64,000 bases of DNA from Chrysopilus asiliformis (GCA_964034945.1 OZ035961.1:12163001-12227000), one strand, 5' to 3'. Shown: positions 11,300-24,201, counted from the first letter of the stretch. Translations and numbers: made by a program. The notes: generated by a model not told the origin, from the sequence alone.

Positions 11300-14200
11300 G
11301 CTAGTGATATCAATGGAAATTTTTCAAGCGGCTAATTGGGGAAATTGTGAGGTAATTTAATGATTATAAGAACCAAAATATTTAAAAATTGGAGAGTGGG
11401 ATGAAATTATTCGGTATGCTCAAGGAAAACATATGATTTCTGAATCCTTTTTCCTCTTCTCTTGAGCCGTTTCTTTTAAACAGTAATACTTGTATATCAA
11501 TCCACCTAGCTGTGAGATGATACCTTTCTTACATAATTAAACCCAATATGATGAAAAGTCGAGTATTACTACAAAAACATTCTAAAACTTGAGAACTAAT
11601 GGCGGTAGAAAGTGACATTTGACACCGCTGGTTGTTAATGGGTTAAGATATTGGTTTGACGAATAGATTTCTTGGTTCTTCGTAACGAATCTTCGCTATA
11701 CATATATGATTCATTTGTTTTTTCTACAAAATCCAATTGTCCGAATAATCTGTTAATTTTAATAAACAAATCGATAAAAATTAAAATTTTTGAAAGTGCG
11801 ATCTTAAATGGATTTACGGCCGCTACCGTTTTTGCAGAGTTAATGACAAGAAGCTGGGGATAATATACGTCGAATATTTTAAAGCATGTTGACGAAATGT
11901 TCGCGAAGCTGGATCGGTCGGAATTAGGTACATTACCATTTCTTTTTTTGCATAGATAAAAAAATCTACATTAAATCTACACAAGATCAGAAAATATGTC
12001 TACTATGCCATAATTGAAATTAAAATAGGCGAACATTTTTTTTAATTACCACTGGCAATTTTTTTCCTTAACCAGTGAATCGTGTTGCGGATTAAATTGT
12101 ATTGTATACCTGGTAAAAAACAATACAAATTAATGGACCTTAAATTGCAAATAAAATAACCATCCAAATACCGTCATAAGCTGAAAAATTGGATAAGTAA
12201 AAACAAGCGCAGTGCGAAAAATAAAATTTCCGAGCGAGTAAATAAATACGAGTGAAATGGAGGGAGGAATTGAACACATAGCGTAGTTCATTACCAAAAC
12301 CACCCCATCATCATCATCGCCTAATGAATATACTTAGGCAATTTAATTTTATTCACGGGCTCGTATTGCAGTTTACACACAAAAATGGTTTAAATTTCAT
12401 ACAAAAAAAATGAAAGAAAAACGGTTTTTCAAAGGGGTTAGGGTGGCGTGAATGGTAACTGGGTATCCGACGCGATTCCAGGATCAAACAATCTTTTGGT
12501 GCAGAGATCTGAGTGAGGCTCATCGCGACTTTTGTAAAGGCATTAATAGAACCTGAACGCTTCGTTTAAAAAAGTGTATTTTTGGGATTATGCGGCTAAT
12601 AGTTGAAAAGGAGAGGATATACGAACGAACTTCAAATCCCTAAAGTTTGGTCGTTCTATTCAAAAAATAAAAAAAATATATATGAACCTATAATAAATGC
12701 GCGATGAGATCCTTGCTTAATTTTTCATTATATTAGGCGGTGAATTTCCCCGTGCAGAATTTATAATAAGCGCCGTCCGGATGAACAGTCCCCCTCCCTC
12801 TCCCCACCCCTTTTCCACATCAATGAAAAACTGGTTCATCATTCAACTGGCACCATTGTAGGTTATTCAAAAAGATGTCTATAGAGACCATCACCATATT
12901 ATAAAGGTGTAGTGAAGTTAGTTGAGTGCTGAGCTTAAAGTTAATGATGAGCTGCCCCGTTCAATAACCATAACTTTTCAGTGTGGTGGAGTATTTCCCT
13001 GGCATTCTCACAATCGCAATGGAAATTTCTAAATGGAACATCCGACAGTAATTTAGTCTGCATTTGAGGAAAATTTCTTCACCAGCGATGAATATCTGAT
13101 GAAATGATTATGAGAAACATTTTCCACATTTCATGCTGAACGTCATCGCTTTATAGACTACAAAAAAAAGACAAATTTTTATACATACAGCGAAACGGCG
13201 GGAAAAAATTTTCAACTCTCAATAATTCTTTAAGAGTTGAACTGAAACCGAGTAAATTGATGGCTTCACATTTTCATACCGTTGCTGGTTCAGCGAAATG
13301 ATCCCAAATAAAGGAGACAAATTGACAAAAATTAAACAAAGTTTTATTATCGACAATAAAATGAATGGAAAATAAACTCAAGCAATCATGGTGTACATAT
13401 TAAAATGATAAAAAAAAATATGATAACGATAAAAAATTTAAATGGTCCCAGGAGAGCGTTCGTTATGTTTAAACGACGTTTACTTTTAACGAAAACTGAA
13501 ATTTTGTCGGAAAAATCACATCGGGATGTGGTTGTGATGGAAGTGGAAATTTATCTGCAGTTTGCAAACGAGATACAAAAACCGCGAAAAAGCATGATGG
13601 GGGGAGAGAGGGGCTTGAAAAGTCTAAAATTTGTGTGACTTATCAACAGCGGTTGAGGCCAACGTACATGAGATGTTGTGCTAAGCCCTTTTTTGTATCT
13701 ATGAACCAACAACCAACCATAGAAGAAATGCAGCCAAATGATTTTATTCTCACTCACTGCACCGATTTTCTTGGAAACGGGTTATCTTTTCTATAATTTA
13801 CAAAAGGCTTTTAAGTTTAATTTAACAATTTTGCGTTAATTTACTACAATTTAAATTCAACTCAATTAAATTTAACCACCATTTCTGAAGGCGCAATTAT
13901 TTACGCGTAAATAATGTTTGTAACTAGCCTCCGATTTTGAGCGTAATTAATGTATTTAATGTAATTAATGTAAAAAATATCTAATGTAAAGTATCTAATA
14001 TACTCCTAGACAATATATCATATAGAGTATAGTCACAAAAGCCGCAAAAAAATTAAGTTATGTCGCTACTCTAATTGTTAGTCTAACTTCGAGCTAAGAA
14101 TTCTTTTGGAGGGGACATTAATTTTTTTGTTCTATAAAGAGGATATCATTCATCACAATTTGTGTCTGTTATGTATATTTGAATTGCATCAGTTTTTCTT

Positions 14201-14853
14201 AATCTAATTTTCTTATCCCAGGGTCCAGTTTGAGTTTACCAGACAACATTAACCCGTTTGATTGATGGCGCAAAGCGACTTCAAATCGCACCCAGCCTGA
14301 GATAATTGGCGGCAATTAATCAATCAAACAGTGCGATCTGTCCATTTTGCACCTTGTCACTACACACAACGAAATTTTCCATTTCAGATGGTCTTTGATT
14401 TAATGCTTGACAATGTTTTTTTTTAAATAGTTCCTAGTATTATGGATCCAAAGCCACGGCAGGACGGATACAAAACAGAGAAATTAAGTTTCGATGGTTT
14501 CGATCGATTCAACATGAGATTTACCTGTGGACAAAACTATAGATAAAAGTATACTCCTGGTACCTACAAGTAAAATAGTGACTTCTATTGACGTACCTGT
14601 AATTTATTAAATTTTCGTATATCGAAGTGTCACGTGCCAAAGATTTATTAAATTTTATCTGGCCCTAGTTGTATGGGGAGCTGTGACAGCGACGATAAGA
14701 GATATGCCGGATCTCCGGCCCAAAAGTCATTAACGTCATTTAGATATAGTGGAAAGTTTCATATAGAAAACATACTATAAAACTAGCACAGTTTCCCATA
14801 GCACAGTTTCCACAAGTATATTCATATTCACCATCGAAAAGTTACGATAAATA

Positions 14854-15243
14854 TCATGTTTGTGCTGAAATGATGCTGTTCTGATTACATTCCAGCCAAA
14901 TAATATCCATGATAGGGGAAAAAATTGAAATCTGGAATGATTGATTAACCCTTTGAACTTTCTGAAAATCGATATCGAACTCTTGATTAGAAAATGTTTT
15001 TGATGTGGATTTTTTCTTCTCTCTCATGTGAGGAGAATTTTGTGGGTTCACAGAACATAATCTAAGTTGATGCCAATGTTTTTCTTTGTGAACTTTGAGA
15101 TAGACGTTTAACCGTTGGGGTATTGAATCAAGAAATTGGTAAAGTATTGAGGGAAGAATGCTACTTACTTCGAAAGGGAATGGAGGGAAATGAGACTTTG
15201 GAATGGGTATAAAAAGCTGTTTAGCGGAAATTGTGCTTACCAT
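14854..15243 (-). other. Unexplained 129-codon ORF
   Basis: An open frame of 129 codons on the minus strand is long for this AT-rich intron. The predicted protein begins MVSTISAKQLFIPIPKSHF and is rich in Ser, Pro, Ile and Gln. I recognise no domain, signal peptide or membrane segment. There is no obvious splice or TE context. It may be chance or part of an old mobile element. Confidence 0.2.
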
Positions 15244-15497
15244 TACTTACATGCCTAAAATTTTTGGTAAAAATTTTGTATCACGAAAAAAATCCAAAAA
15301 AATTGCTGAAAAAAATCGTTTTGTCTTCCGGACTTCCATGTCGAATATTAAAATTCTAACACCAGTTTTTCGAAAGGGAATTCATAGTTTTTCACAAAAA
15401 AAAAATAAGATAACTATAGATCTGTTAAATATTGTTTTTCTTATATTAAAAATGTGGTGAAAAAATCGGTTCGCTGTTACCTTAACTGTGCATAGGT

Positions 15498-15637
15498 GAG
15501 GTTACAAATGTAACGTGGCGGTTCCGGTGACATAGCAGTATCGGAAAAGTTTTAGTCACGTTACAGAAACGAGTTTTGCAACTTTTGCGTTTTGTAACCA
15601 TGGTTTCAAACCGGTTACGTTACCGGATTGTAACCTC
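15498..15637. mobile_element. Small MITE-like inverted repeat, GAGGTTACAA termini
   Basis: GAGGTTACAAATGTAACGT on the left pairs with ACGTTACCGGATTGTAACCTC on the right about 140 bp apart, with further GTTAC/GTAAC blocks between. The piece is much richer in GC than its surroundings. No target duplication is certain. It is non-coding. Confidence 0.5.
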
Positions 15638-16092
15638 GTTGTGTTTCTTGGGTGTGAGGGGGTAGAGGGAGTAATGTTTTAAAAAAAAGTGTGGCCTATC
15701 TCTCTTTTCAATATATCATTAATATAACTTTAAGGTTTCATTAAAATCTGTTCAGTCATTTTCACGTTATGCGGGAACAAATAGACAAAAATTGAAGTAA
15801 AGCCGGTTTGATCATAATCTGGCCTAATTAATGCAAAGTAAAATATAAGCTCGATCGTCAAAATGTACAGAAAGAAAGAGTATTTTATGTATACAAGTAT
15901 CACTTAACATTCGTGGATTTAACATTCGAAGCTATTGTATTAATAGAGAACAATTTAACATCCGTAACTTGGTTATTCGCGAATTTTTTTTTTGAATTTG
16001 TATTGAATTGATTTATTTATTAGACCCTATAATACTAATCAACCCTATACAAAATCATTAGAACTACCTGAAAAATAAATAAAATTGTTTAA

Positions 16093-16239
16093 CACTCTAA
16101 CTGCCACGACATTTTTAAGCCTTTTTCGAATATTTAGTTGTCAGTCAAAATGGCCTGATAAACACTTTAATAATTTTCATGGTTGCCGTTGTGTACAGTT
16201 AGGTGTCAGGTCTTTTTGACTGACGTGGCAGTTAGAGTG
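16093..16239. mobile_element. 147-bp piggyBac-like MITE, TTAA-flanked
   Basis: The ends CACTCTAACTGCCACG and CGTGGCAGTTAGAGTG are perfect inverted repeats, each bordered by TTAA (16089-16092 and 16240-16243), the target site of piggyBac transposases. Two related elements occur at 33267-33472 and 57613-57700 with CAC/TAC…ACTGCC ends. A 69-codon ORF crossing the right end is not a gene. Confidence 0.75.
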
Positions 16240-16781
16240 TTAAGGGATATGATTAGAATTGCTTTGTGTCATGACATGAAGATAGTCATGACATTTGCGC
16301 CTTCGACATTCGCGGAGGTTTCTGAGAACCTAATCTCCCAAATGTTAAGAGATTACTGTGTAGAAGATTTATATTCGAATAAAATTTGGTAAATTTTCTG
16401 CACGAAAAATGTCTAAGATATCAGATGAAAACGTACAATAGGTATGCAAAATGTCTTAAATAATTGAGAAAAATTTGCATATTTGAAACATTTCCTTATT
16501 TCGAGATATCATCCAGAAAAAATCTTTGAAAAAAAAGGGATAAAAATTTTGTTTAGAAATTTTTTTGGACAAACAAAATTTTTAACTAAAAAATATCTCT
16601 CTCAGAAAATGTGATCAGCACGTGATTTTTTCAGTGTTGAACGATCTTATGCCGCCTTAGGTAAAGATTAATTTGAATTTGTCTTAAAATTTTAAACAAA
16701 ATCGCAGAATAAATTCAATTTGAATTTATTTCAAATTTTTAAATAAAATTCGAAACTTTTTACTGCGGTTTTATTCTTATA

Positions 16782-17341
16782 TCGGGTCTTTCAACAAGGA
16801 CATAACAATTTTGTATTTAAATAAAACACAGAATAATTGAGATATCGGGCTGAAATTTATTCCTGGTGTAGTCGACATGTTACATTTAAGTATGAAATTC
16901 GATGTCGTTTATAAGGCCACCGCGAGCACGTTTGCTGATTGATTCTTTAGATCCAATTTTCCACCACATATCGGCCGGAAGGTTGGCAATTTCGCGTTCG
17001 ATATTGTTCCTGAGCTCCTCTAACGTTGTTGGCTTGTTGGCATAAACCAACGACTTAACATGACCCCATAAAAAGAAATCCAACGGCGTTAAATCGCATG
17101 AGCGAGGTGGCCATTCGACCGGACTATTTCTCGAGATTACACGATTGCCGAACTTCTCCTTCAATACTCAGAATTTCGATAGTAAGTTTTAATAATTTCC
17201 AAACGTTGCTCGTTCGTGAACTTCACCATGATAAAAATGTAAACCTTGACTGACGTTTTAGCATTGCCAGATCATAAAAAAAGTTTTAGGGTGCGTTTTT
17301 ATTAAAATACAAAATTGTTATGTCCTTGTTGAAATACCCTT
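16782..17341 (-). mobile_element. 560-bp internally deleted Tc1/mariner-type element
   Basis: The element is bounded by TA dinucleotides (16780-16781 and 17342-17343). Its terminal inverted repeats share GGGT(C/A)TTTCAACAAGG and ACATAACAATTTTGTATTT. A sister copy in the opposite orientation lies at 58292-58842 with matching ends, which fixes the boundaries. Both are deletion derivatives, far shorter than a full element of about 1.2-1.3 kb, and could move only with transposase supplied elsewhere. Confidence 0.85.
16886..17232 (-). pseudogene. Deleted mariner-type transposase
   Basis: Read on the minus strand from an ATG at about 17232, it gives MVKFTNEQRLEIIKTYYRNS, the start of the N-terminal helix-turn-helix. 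A large deletion then joins it, out of frame, to the C-terminal catalytic part. From 17164 that part reads MKEKFGNRVISRNSPVEW and continues with PPRSCDLTPLDFFLWGHVKS, down to the end of the protein. The last catalytic Asp (in TPLD) is kept. The first two acidic residues and most of the DNA-binding region are gone. This family is common in insect genomes and often labelled Tc3- or mariner-like. The gene cannot make an active enzyme. Confidence 0.8.
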
Positions 17342-19914
17342 TATAAGCTTTTATGATATTTTGTCGCACAATCGTGGAACATAAGACAGAATAAAATTTA
17401 CCAAATAAATTGATAGACGTAAAAGGCCCGTAAAATTTTGATGCCCATTTGCAAAATTCTCTAGCATAAAAAATCGTTTTTTTTTTAAATTTGACAAGAA
17501 AAAATATTTGATGATTGAAGTTCTGATATTAAATTAATAGGAAATTAAACCCGGTAAGACCCAACTAAAGTCTATGAGATTTTCACCTTATTCACTTCTC
17601 TTAATACAGACAGTTAATCCAGTCTCGTATTCTGTAATCAATTAATTTTCCTGATCAACCGGTTTAGGAAGTTTAACACAGCCGTAAATTAATTTCGGTT
17701 TGCCAATGTTAATTTCATTATCTTGTCAATGTCACAAAGCTAATAAATAACATGAAAACACAAAACCAATTTTTAAACACATTTTCGTATTTTTTTCGTT
17801 TCGAATTTTGCTTTTGTTTTGTGTGAATTCCGAGTATGAAGAGCTGTTGAAAAAATAAATAAGAAGACTCACAACTTGACGTGACCAATTTATTAAAAGA
17901 TCCTTATAATTAAGCTACACATTTTTTCGGGCCTCCATTCAAAATTATCCTGACGAGAACAAAAGAATTTCATTTTCTGAAGGGCGTATTTACTTAACTG
18001 GGGAAATTTCTTTATGGTCCGCGACTTTTAGTTGTTGCGGGAAAGTAAAAGAAGACTAAAAAGTGGAAAATTTGTGGAAAATTTCTTACCGGAGAAGTTT
18101 ATCCATTAGGAATTTTTGCTACTTAACTACACAATTAATAAATAGTATTTTACAGACAGTTGCATTAAATGCACTTAGATCTGACAAGAAAGTTGAAAAA
18201 GATGGCATCTTAAGAAGTTGAGTTTTGCCGGAAAATACCGGAGAATGCTTTTAATTGTTTTCGAGTTTTACTCAAGGAAAATGGATAGGAAAAGTCAACG
18301 TTGTACATTTTCATTACATTTTTGAATATGAGAGAAAGTCATTTCATGAATTTAAACGGATAAAGTTATTGTTTATGTCTTTCAATTTACCATGAAATTT
18401 TTTTATGTGTCTGGGCAAAATGGCAAAAAAAAGAATTGTAAAAGTTGTGTCTTGTCCTTGTGGGCCATTTCTTATTGTGTCCCAGAAGATAACCCGGCTA
18501 TTTATTTCTGTTTCACAATTTTTTAACGGTTTGTTTGGTTGTAAATATGTAACCTGAAAAAAAAGGGTTTCCACTCCACTTGAATGTTGAAAATGTCCTT
18601 CGAATGTAAGGGTGAGTGTGTTTGAGAAAAAGGAAACGGCATAAGACGGAAGATTTTTTCCCGGTTTTTTTCAAATCTTTGTGATTTTTTTCAAGTTTTT
18701 TTCTTATACGAATAGAAGAAAAAAAGTATAATTTGTTGTGGAAAAATGTGAAAAATGTGTTTCCCGGGACACGGAGGGGGATTGTTGTGCTTTCATTTGA
18801 ACAACTTAAATAGGATGAAAAAAGGAACAATAGTGTCTTTGGTATACATGTCGTCGGCGGAAGCGGACTTTCATTTCAATATAATGTATGCATAAACTTT
18901 TGGTGGAGTCGCTTTTTTTTACCTTTTCCACTTAACCAAACCTCATTAACTTCACTGTAATTCCGGTCGTTGTTGTTGTTGGCGCTGCTGCTATTTATGC
19001 TTTATTTTATTCGTTTTTCTTTGTTTGGTTATGTTTTGTTATGCTGATGTCGTTACTGGTATTGTAATGTCTAACTGAGGCAAACTCCGCCCGCCTGTTA
19101 CAAGTACCAGTGGCAGCGTACCTGCTATACAACTCACCTGGGATTTGAACAAGAGTGATTATATCGCACTTAAGGGTGGTTTTCCATACCAATTCGTGGT
19201 TAACTAAATGTGGCGACGGAAGTGATGAGCGCTGAGGGTTCATTGTGCGGTAGGACGTAACGAGAATATCGGAAGTTACTAAATTGTTGTGTTAATCTTT
19301 ACACAAAAGGTGTGTAATTATTCTCACATTAATGGTTTCCTAATTCGTATTTAAAAATACAAATTAGTGAAAAAAATGTATTTATATCGAAAAAAATGGA
19401 CAAAAACAATTCATTAACTTCGATAAGTCTCCGAAAAAGTTTGTTTGCTGATATAGAGTTCAATGATGTGTAAATGATTTACAAAGTTACGGAGTATTAT
19501 TTAAATGACTGGACATCATTAAATATGTACCTTTATTTTGTCTTTGAATAGGTTTACTCTTAAATTGTTTTAAAATTCTAGAAAAGAAATTTTTAAATCC
19601 GTAATTTTCGATAATGGTATTTACTCATAATAGTAAAATTCGGTTCGTTAACTTGGGTGAACTTTACGACTTTTGTGAGTGTAAAAACATAACTAGGAGG
19701 CAAAGAAGGGGAGTTTCGATAAAAAACATAATAAATTAATCCTTAATTAATCACAGAATACTGCAACGACCACACAATTTATTAAATTTCAATTCTTTAG
19801 ATGAAAATATTAAAGAGTTATCGTCGGGATTTATAAATCAATAAATGTCCAGATAAATATCCATAAATCTAATTTATTTTTTAATGTTTTAATTACTCTG
19901 ATAAAACCTTAGTG

Positions 19915-20808
19915 CAGCGTTTCTCAACCTTTCAGTATTCGCGGCCCAATTTTCAATCAAAATAGTCATCGCCCCCCCCTGCATACAATAAAATGTATAC
20001 AATAATAACGTAATTTGAGTATTTTGGCGCTAAACCTACACTACTACCCTAATTTTAAACACAAATTACCAAGAAAACAGTAATTTATTGACATTTGGCA
20101 ACACCGATCCTCAGCGTTGACAAAACAAGAATCCGGTGCCTTTTTATTGCTCTTGCGTCATTTTTGCGGTTTCGCGAGAAGTTGTTTTAACCCTGAAATC
20201 ACAATGAACGCGAAACCGACGCGAAACTGGCGCAGAAACTGTCACTTAAAAGTTTGGTTCCCACAAATTGTTTGAAGTGAGCGCAGTGAACGTATAGAAC
20301 GCAGCTACAACGTAACCGCAACGCAAAAGTTTGCAAACTTCTAACTTTGCCGCAGAATTCTGCGTTGACAGTTCATAAAGTGAGGTTGGAAAAATGCCGT
20401 TCGAGGAAAAATTCATAGCCTTAGTGCAAACAAGAAAGATAAAGACCAACAAAGCAAACTATCGCTTCAAAATTATCCATTTTTGTAATTTTTCCAAGTT
20501 TATACCACTTTATATTATGTCACTTGTACTAATTCACGAGCTGCCATTGTGCTCTGCCGCTAGAATTTTGCACTGCGTGACAGTTCAGAGCGTTGTAGTT
20601 GCGTTGGTTTCGCGCTGGTTTCGCGTTCATTGTGCTCCAAGCGTAATTTAATAAGTTAATTATTAAATATTATGTCGAAATGTATTTTGTTTTGTATGTG
20701 GGTATGTACTTTCCTTTCAGTCAATTAATAAACTTTTTTAAATATTTTGTCTTGGATATGCTCGCGCCCTTCCTTAAATGTACTCGCGCCACAGGTTGAG
20801 AATCGCTG
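19915..20808. mobile_element. 894-bp non-autonomous hAT element with perfect 8-bp TSD
   Basis: The termini CAGCGTTTCTCAACCT and AGGTTGAGAATCGCTG are inverted repeats. The eight bases CCTTAGTG stand immediately on both sides (19907-19914 and 20809-20816), the classic hAT signature. No hAT transposase (DDE, BED or dimerisation region) is encoded. The interior holds a second, nested pair of inverted repeats (20200-20634). The ORFs at 20246-20452 and 20394-20651 lie across that nested symmetry and are not believed. Confidence 0.92.
20200..20634. mobile_element. Nested inverted-repeat element inside the hAT copy
   Basis: CACAATGAACGCGAAACC begins the left arm and its reverse complement ends the right arm. 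The match is interrupted but continues for about 45 bases through repeated GCGAAAC blocks. The interior carries related pieces such as GCAGCTACAACG. No target duplication is visible. It may be a separate MITE inserted in the hAT element or the sub-terminal repeats of that element. Confidence 0.55.
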
Positions 20809-22727
20809 CCTTAGTGCTTTTATTGATCAATAAAAAATTCAAGTGATTGAAATCCATTCAATCACAACCAAATGCATAAAATCCGTGTATAATTCGAGGC
20901 TTTTATTTCGCCCCCATTTACATTGAATCCTATATAATCAAAGGTAAACGTTGTGAATTCCGATTTCCTGATTTATACGCAGCCAAACTCATTATTGCAT
21001 CGTAAATGACCTACCAGTTTATCTTTTGATCGCTCTGCTTATGGAAGGATTCGTATCTAATTATATTATCAATTGATGACCTTAAGACTGGACTCTAATT
21101 GCTTCTAGGCACGCGAAATGTAAATATTGCCTGTATAAAACTGCGGAAACACCACTAATGCAGAAAAAAACGTCTACTAAAGTAGACTAACAATATATAT
21201 TTATGTAAAAAAACGGAATAATTTTATTATTTATTTAATACCCTCGATTGTCCTTAAAATCACTTTATCTCATCCCCTCAAAAATATTTTATTTCCTCCA
21301 AAAATATCTTCCCATTCGCACATAATAAATAACATGAAAAAGGACGATTTCGTTGCGTATACATGAAAGGTGGAGTTTTTTTCTATTCGCGTTAACAATC
21401 ATTACACGAGAATAAAAATTCAATAAACAACATTAGAAGAATTTATGACACGAGTGCAAAGTCAACGATTTCATTTGATAAACATGTGAGAAAGGATCCA
21501 TCTATCTTGTGCTAATGACCCAAAAATCGTAAAAATCGTGTCCTTGTCGCAGTTTTCATCTGGTGTTTGTATTGAAAAGGGCAATTTTCTTCTTGTACGG
21601 TTTTTCTCTTTTCCTATGATACTTTTTTTTTAAATCCTGCTGTATCATCACATATTGGTCTATGAACGTTATAGAAAAATTATTGGCTGAGGGCGCACAG
21701 TGTGCTAGATTCCTTCATTGAATTCCTGTCAAATGCACATTTTTAAGCAGCGTCGCTAGCCGTATTTCATATATATTACATAAGGATAACGAATTGAAGG
21801 AATTTTCCACTACTCACACACAACACAAAGAATGTGATGAAGTTGAAAAAGGATTTTTATTCTTTGGGGGTGGTGGTGGAAAAATATTTTCCTTTTGATG
21901 GTTCTGGTTTTTTGTCGATTCCCCAGTCGACATCATGGTAGTGACCTTCCGACCCCGTCTATCATCGTCCTAGAAAAGGAGTTAAAGAATGAGGAAAAGA
22001 AAGGACACAAAAAGGAAATATCATCTTATAATGTTGGCCTTTAGTTATTTATAGGATTTCCTTTTCTTGAGACGAAATAGGCCCCAGTATTCACCCGAAA
22101 TTGTTCATGGGGCTTCTATTTTAATAACGTCGAGAAAATTCGTAACATAACCAGCTACTTATTCAACTAATATCAAAATAGATATTCACATAAAAACTGA
22201 AATACTGGGAATCTCGAGGAAAATAACTAGGAAATAGAAACGGACTTGTATTTGGAACTGAGTTAAGCTATAACCATCGACCTGAAAAACTTTTTGTTAT
22301 TGTGTGGTGGGTATTTTATTTTTTTTTCCGGTTTTCCGACGAGATTGTTTTCCCTCAATTTTCAGTGAATTCTATACTCACGATTTTCCATTACTGCTGT
22401 TTCATTTGTGGACTGTTTGCTTTTAGCGTTCATTGTTCCTATAAGAGTGTATACGAATATAGCGAGTTTTTACCGAGTTTGTTTTTTGTTTTATTTTTTG
22501 AATAAAAAGTGTTTTGTTTGTGTTGACGCTTAACACCTATGTTTCGGTCCTTATAGTCGGTTATTAAATTTCATATACGCTAGGAGGGTAAAAATGGATA
22601 GTAGTTATAAAAAAAGGCATTGCGGTAGTTTGCGGAAAATAAATCCACACCGACACAGTTAAATAGTTGACCTATGTGAACTTGGCTTGCGAAGTGCGGA
22701 AACTCGAAATAAAATTTACATGAAAAA

Positions 22728-23420
22728 ATTGTACTAAAATTGTACTAAATTGTACTGCATTTTAAAAAAATTGTACTCGAAAGGATTCGACAGAAATTAA
22801 AAATTGAAAAAAGACCAGCCGGCAGTGTTTTCGGAAGAAACTTTTTTTGATGCAGAATAATTGTACTAAAATTGTACTAAATTGTACCGCAAAGAAAAAA
22901 AAGTGTACTAGTACAGTTTTCTCAAAAATCGAAAAAAAAAATTTTTTTTGGTTTTGGAAGAAATTTTTTTTCGTAGAATAATTGTACTAAAATTGTACTA
23001 AATTGTACCACAAAGGAAAAAAATTGTACTCGTTCAGGTTCCTCGGAAATTGAAAAAAATCGAAAAAAACGATGTTTCGCCAGAAATCGGCAGTCTTGTT
23101 TCGGAAGGAAAAAATGTTTCTGCAGAATAATTGTACTAAAATTGTACCGCAAAGAAAAAAAGTGTACTAGTCCAGTTTTCTCAAAAATCGAAAAAAAAAA
23201 TATTTTTTGGTTTCGGAAGAAATTTTTTTTCGTAGAATAATTGTACTAAAATTGTACTAAATTGTACCACAAAGGAAAAAAATTGTACTCGTTCAGGTTC
23301 CTCGGAAATTGAAAAAAATCGAAAAAAAACGATTTTTCGCGAGAAATCGGCAGTCTTGTTTCGGAAGGAAAAAATGTTTCTGCAGAATAATTGTACTAAA
23401 ATTGTACTAAATTGTACCGC
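22728..23420. repeat. ATTGTACTAAA-rich array with a 259-bp higher-order unit
   Basis: Clusters of 'aattgtactaaaattgtact' recur with spacers such as 'cgaaaaaaaaaat', 'ttcggaag' and 'ggcagtcttgtttcgg'. The block starting near 22903 (gtgtactagt.cagttttctc) is repeated almost base for base from 23162, a period of 259 bp. The sequence is non-coding and partly symmetric. The 76-codon minus-strand ORF here is spurious. Confidence 0.85.
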
Positions 23421-23540
23421 AACGGGATTTTGTGGAACTCTATTACTAAAGAGAAAGGCCTCTTATTGGATATTAAAACTTGGAGACAATAAAATTTCCT
23501 ATATTTTTGTGTTTTACTAGAACTGCATATTTTAAGCCAT

Positions 23541-24076
23541 CCCAAGCAACCAGATAAGGCATAATGACTTGGATTAGGGCGTGGTGTCTTAAAATTGGTC
23601 GTTACGACCACACCAAGACCAGCGAATCCGCCTTATAAGGCGTGATGCCTTTCAAGGCTTTTGCAATGGTCGTCAAGCGGTCCGAGTGACCTAAATATAT
23701 GCCCTGATAGTCTTAATGTTCGAATGCCTTGTTTTGGCTTTCATGGTCGTAGTGTCCTCCAGACGCCTTCATAGTCGTCCTGCCTTATAAGACCAACCTT
23801 TCTCTAAATAGAATAGAGAAAGACAAATAATGTCGCCAGATGAAATGTCAAAAAAATATTTCGTCATGGTAAAACAAGGCCCTATTTTGGCCTTCAAAGT
23901 CGTGAAGCCTTATAGGGCGTGAAATAGGGCACTTCGTGGTCCGGCGGACCTTCCCCACTGTCGACGATAGGTCGACGATAGTTCGACCTAGAGTCGACAA
24001 AGTCGTGGGCCTTACGACCAATAGGGACGCCTTTGAAGACGAAGTGTCCACTTTACGACCTATAAGGTTACTTGGG
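23541..24076. mobile_element. CCCAAG-ended DNA transposon, short copy (536 bp)
   Basis: The element starts CCCAAGCAACC and ends GGTTACTTGGG, flanked by AT on both sides. A related intron repeat at about 33530-33640 carries the same flanks uninterrupted (…gaactgcatat…aagcc / tatcaagatat…), so it acts as an empty site. It places the insertion exactly and indicates a 2-bp target duplication. It is an internally deleted version of the copy at 51569-52667, with the deletion falling at shared TTTCTCT. A 78-codon minus-strand frame is shared with the other copy but resembles nothing known. Confidence 0.85.
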
Positions 24077-24201
24077 ATTATCAAGATATCCCGTTATTTC
24101 AAAAAGATCATTTTCTTTTGCGATTGTCTCCAAGGGTTTTTTTGTTATTCAATACGAGAGATGAATTGAAGAGCATAACATTTGCCACAATTTTATCTTT
24201 C

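Noticed and set aside
11541..11650. Possible TTAA-flanked element (ATTAAACCCA … TGGGTTAAG)
   Set aside because: Only about eight bases pair, and the inner sequence shows no further symmetry.
23848..24084. Conserved minus-strand frame shared with 52439-52723
   Set aside because: It is shared because both lie in copies of one transposon end. It extends into the TIR and flanks and matches no transposase I know.
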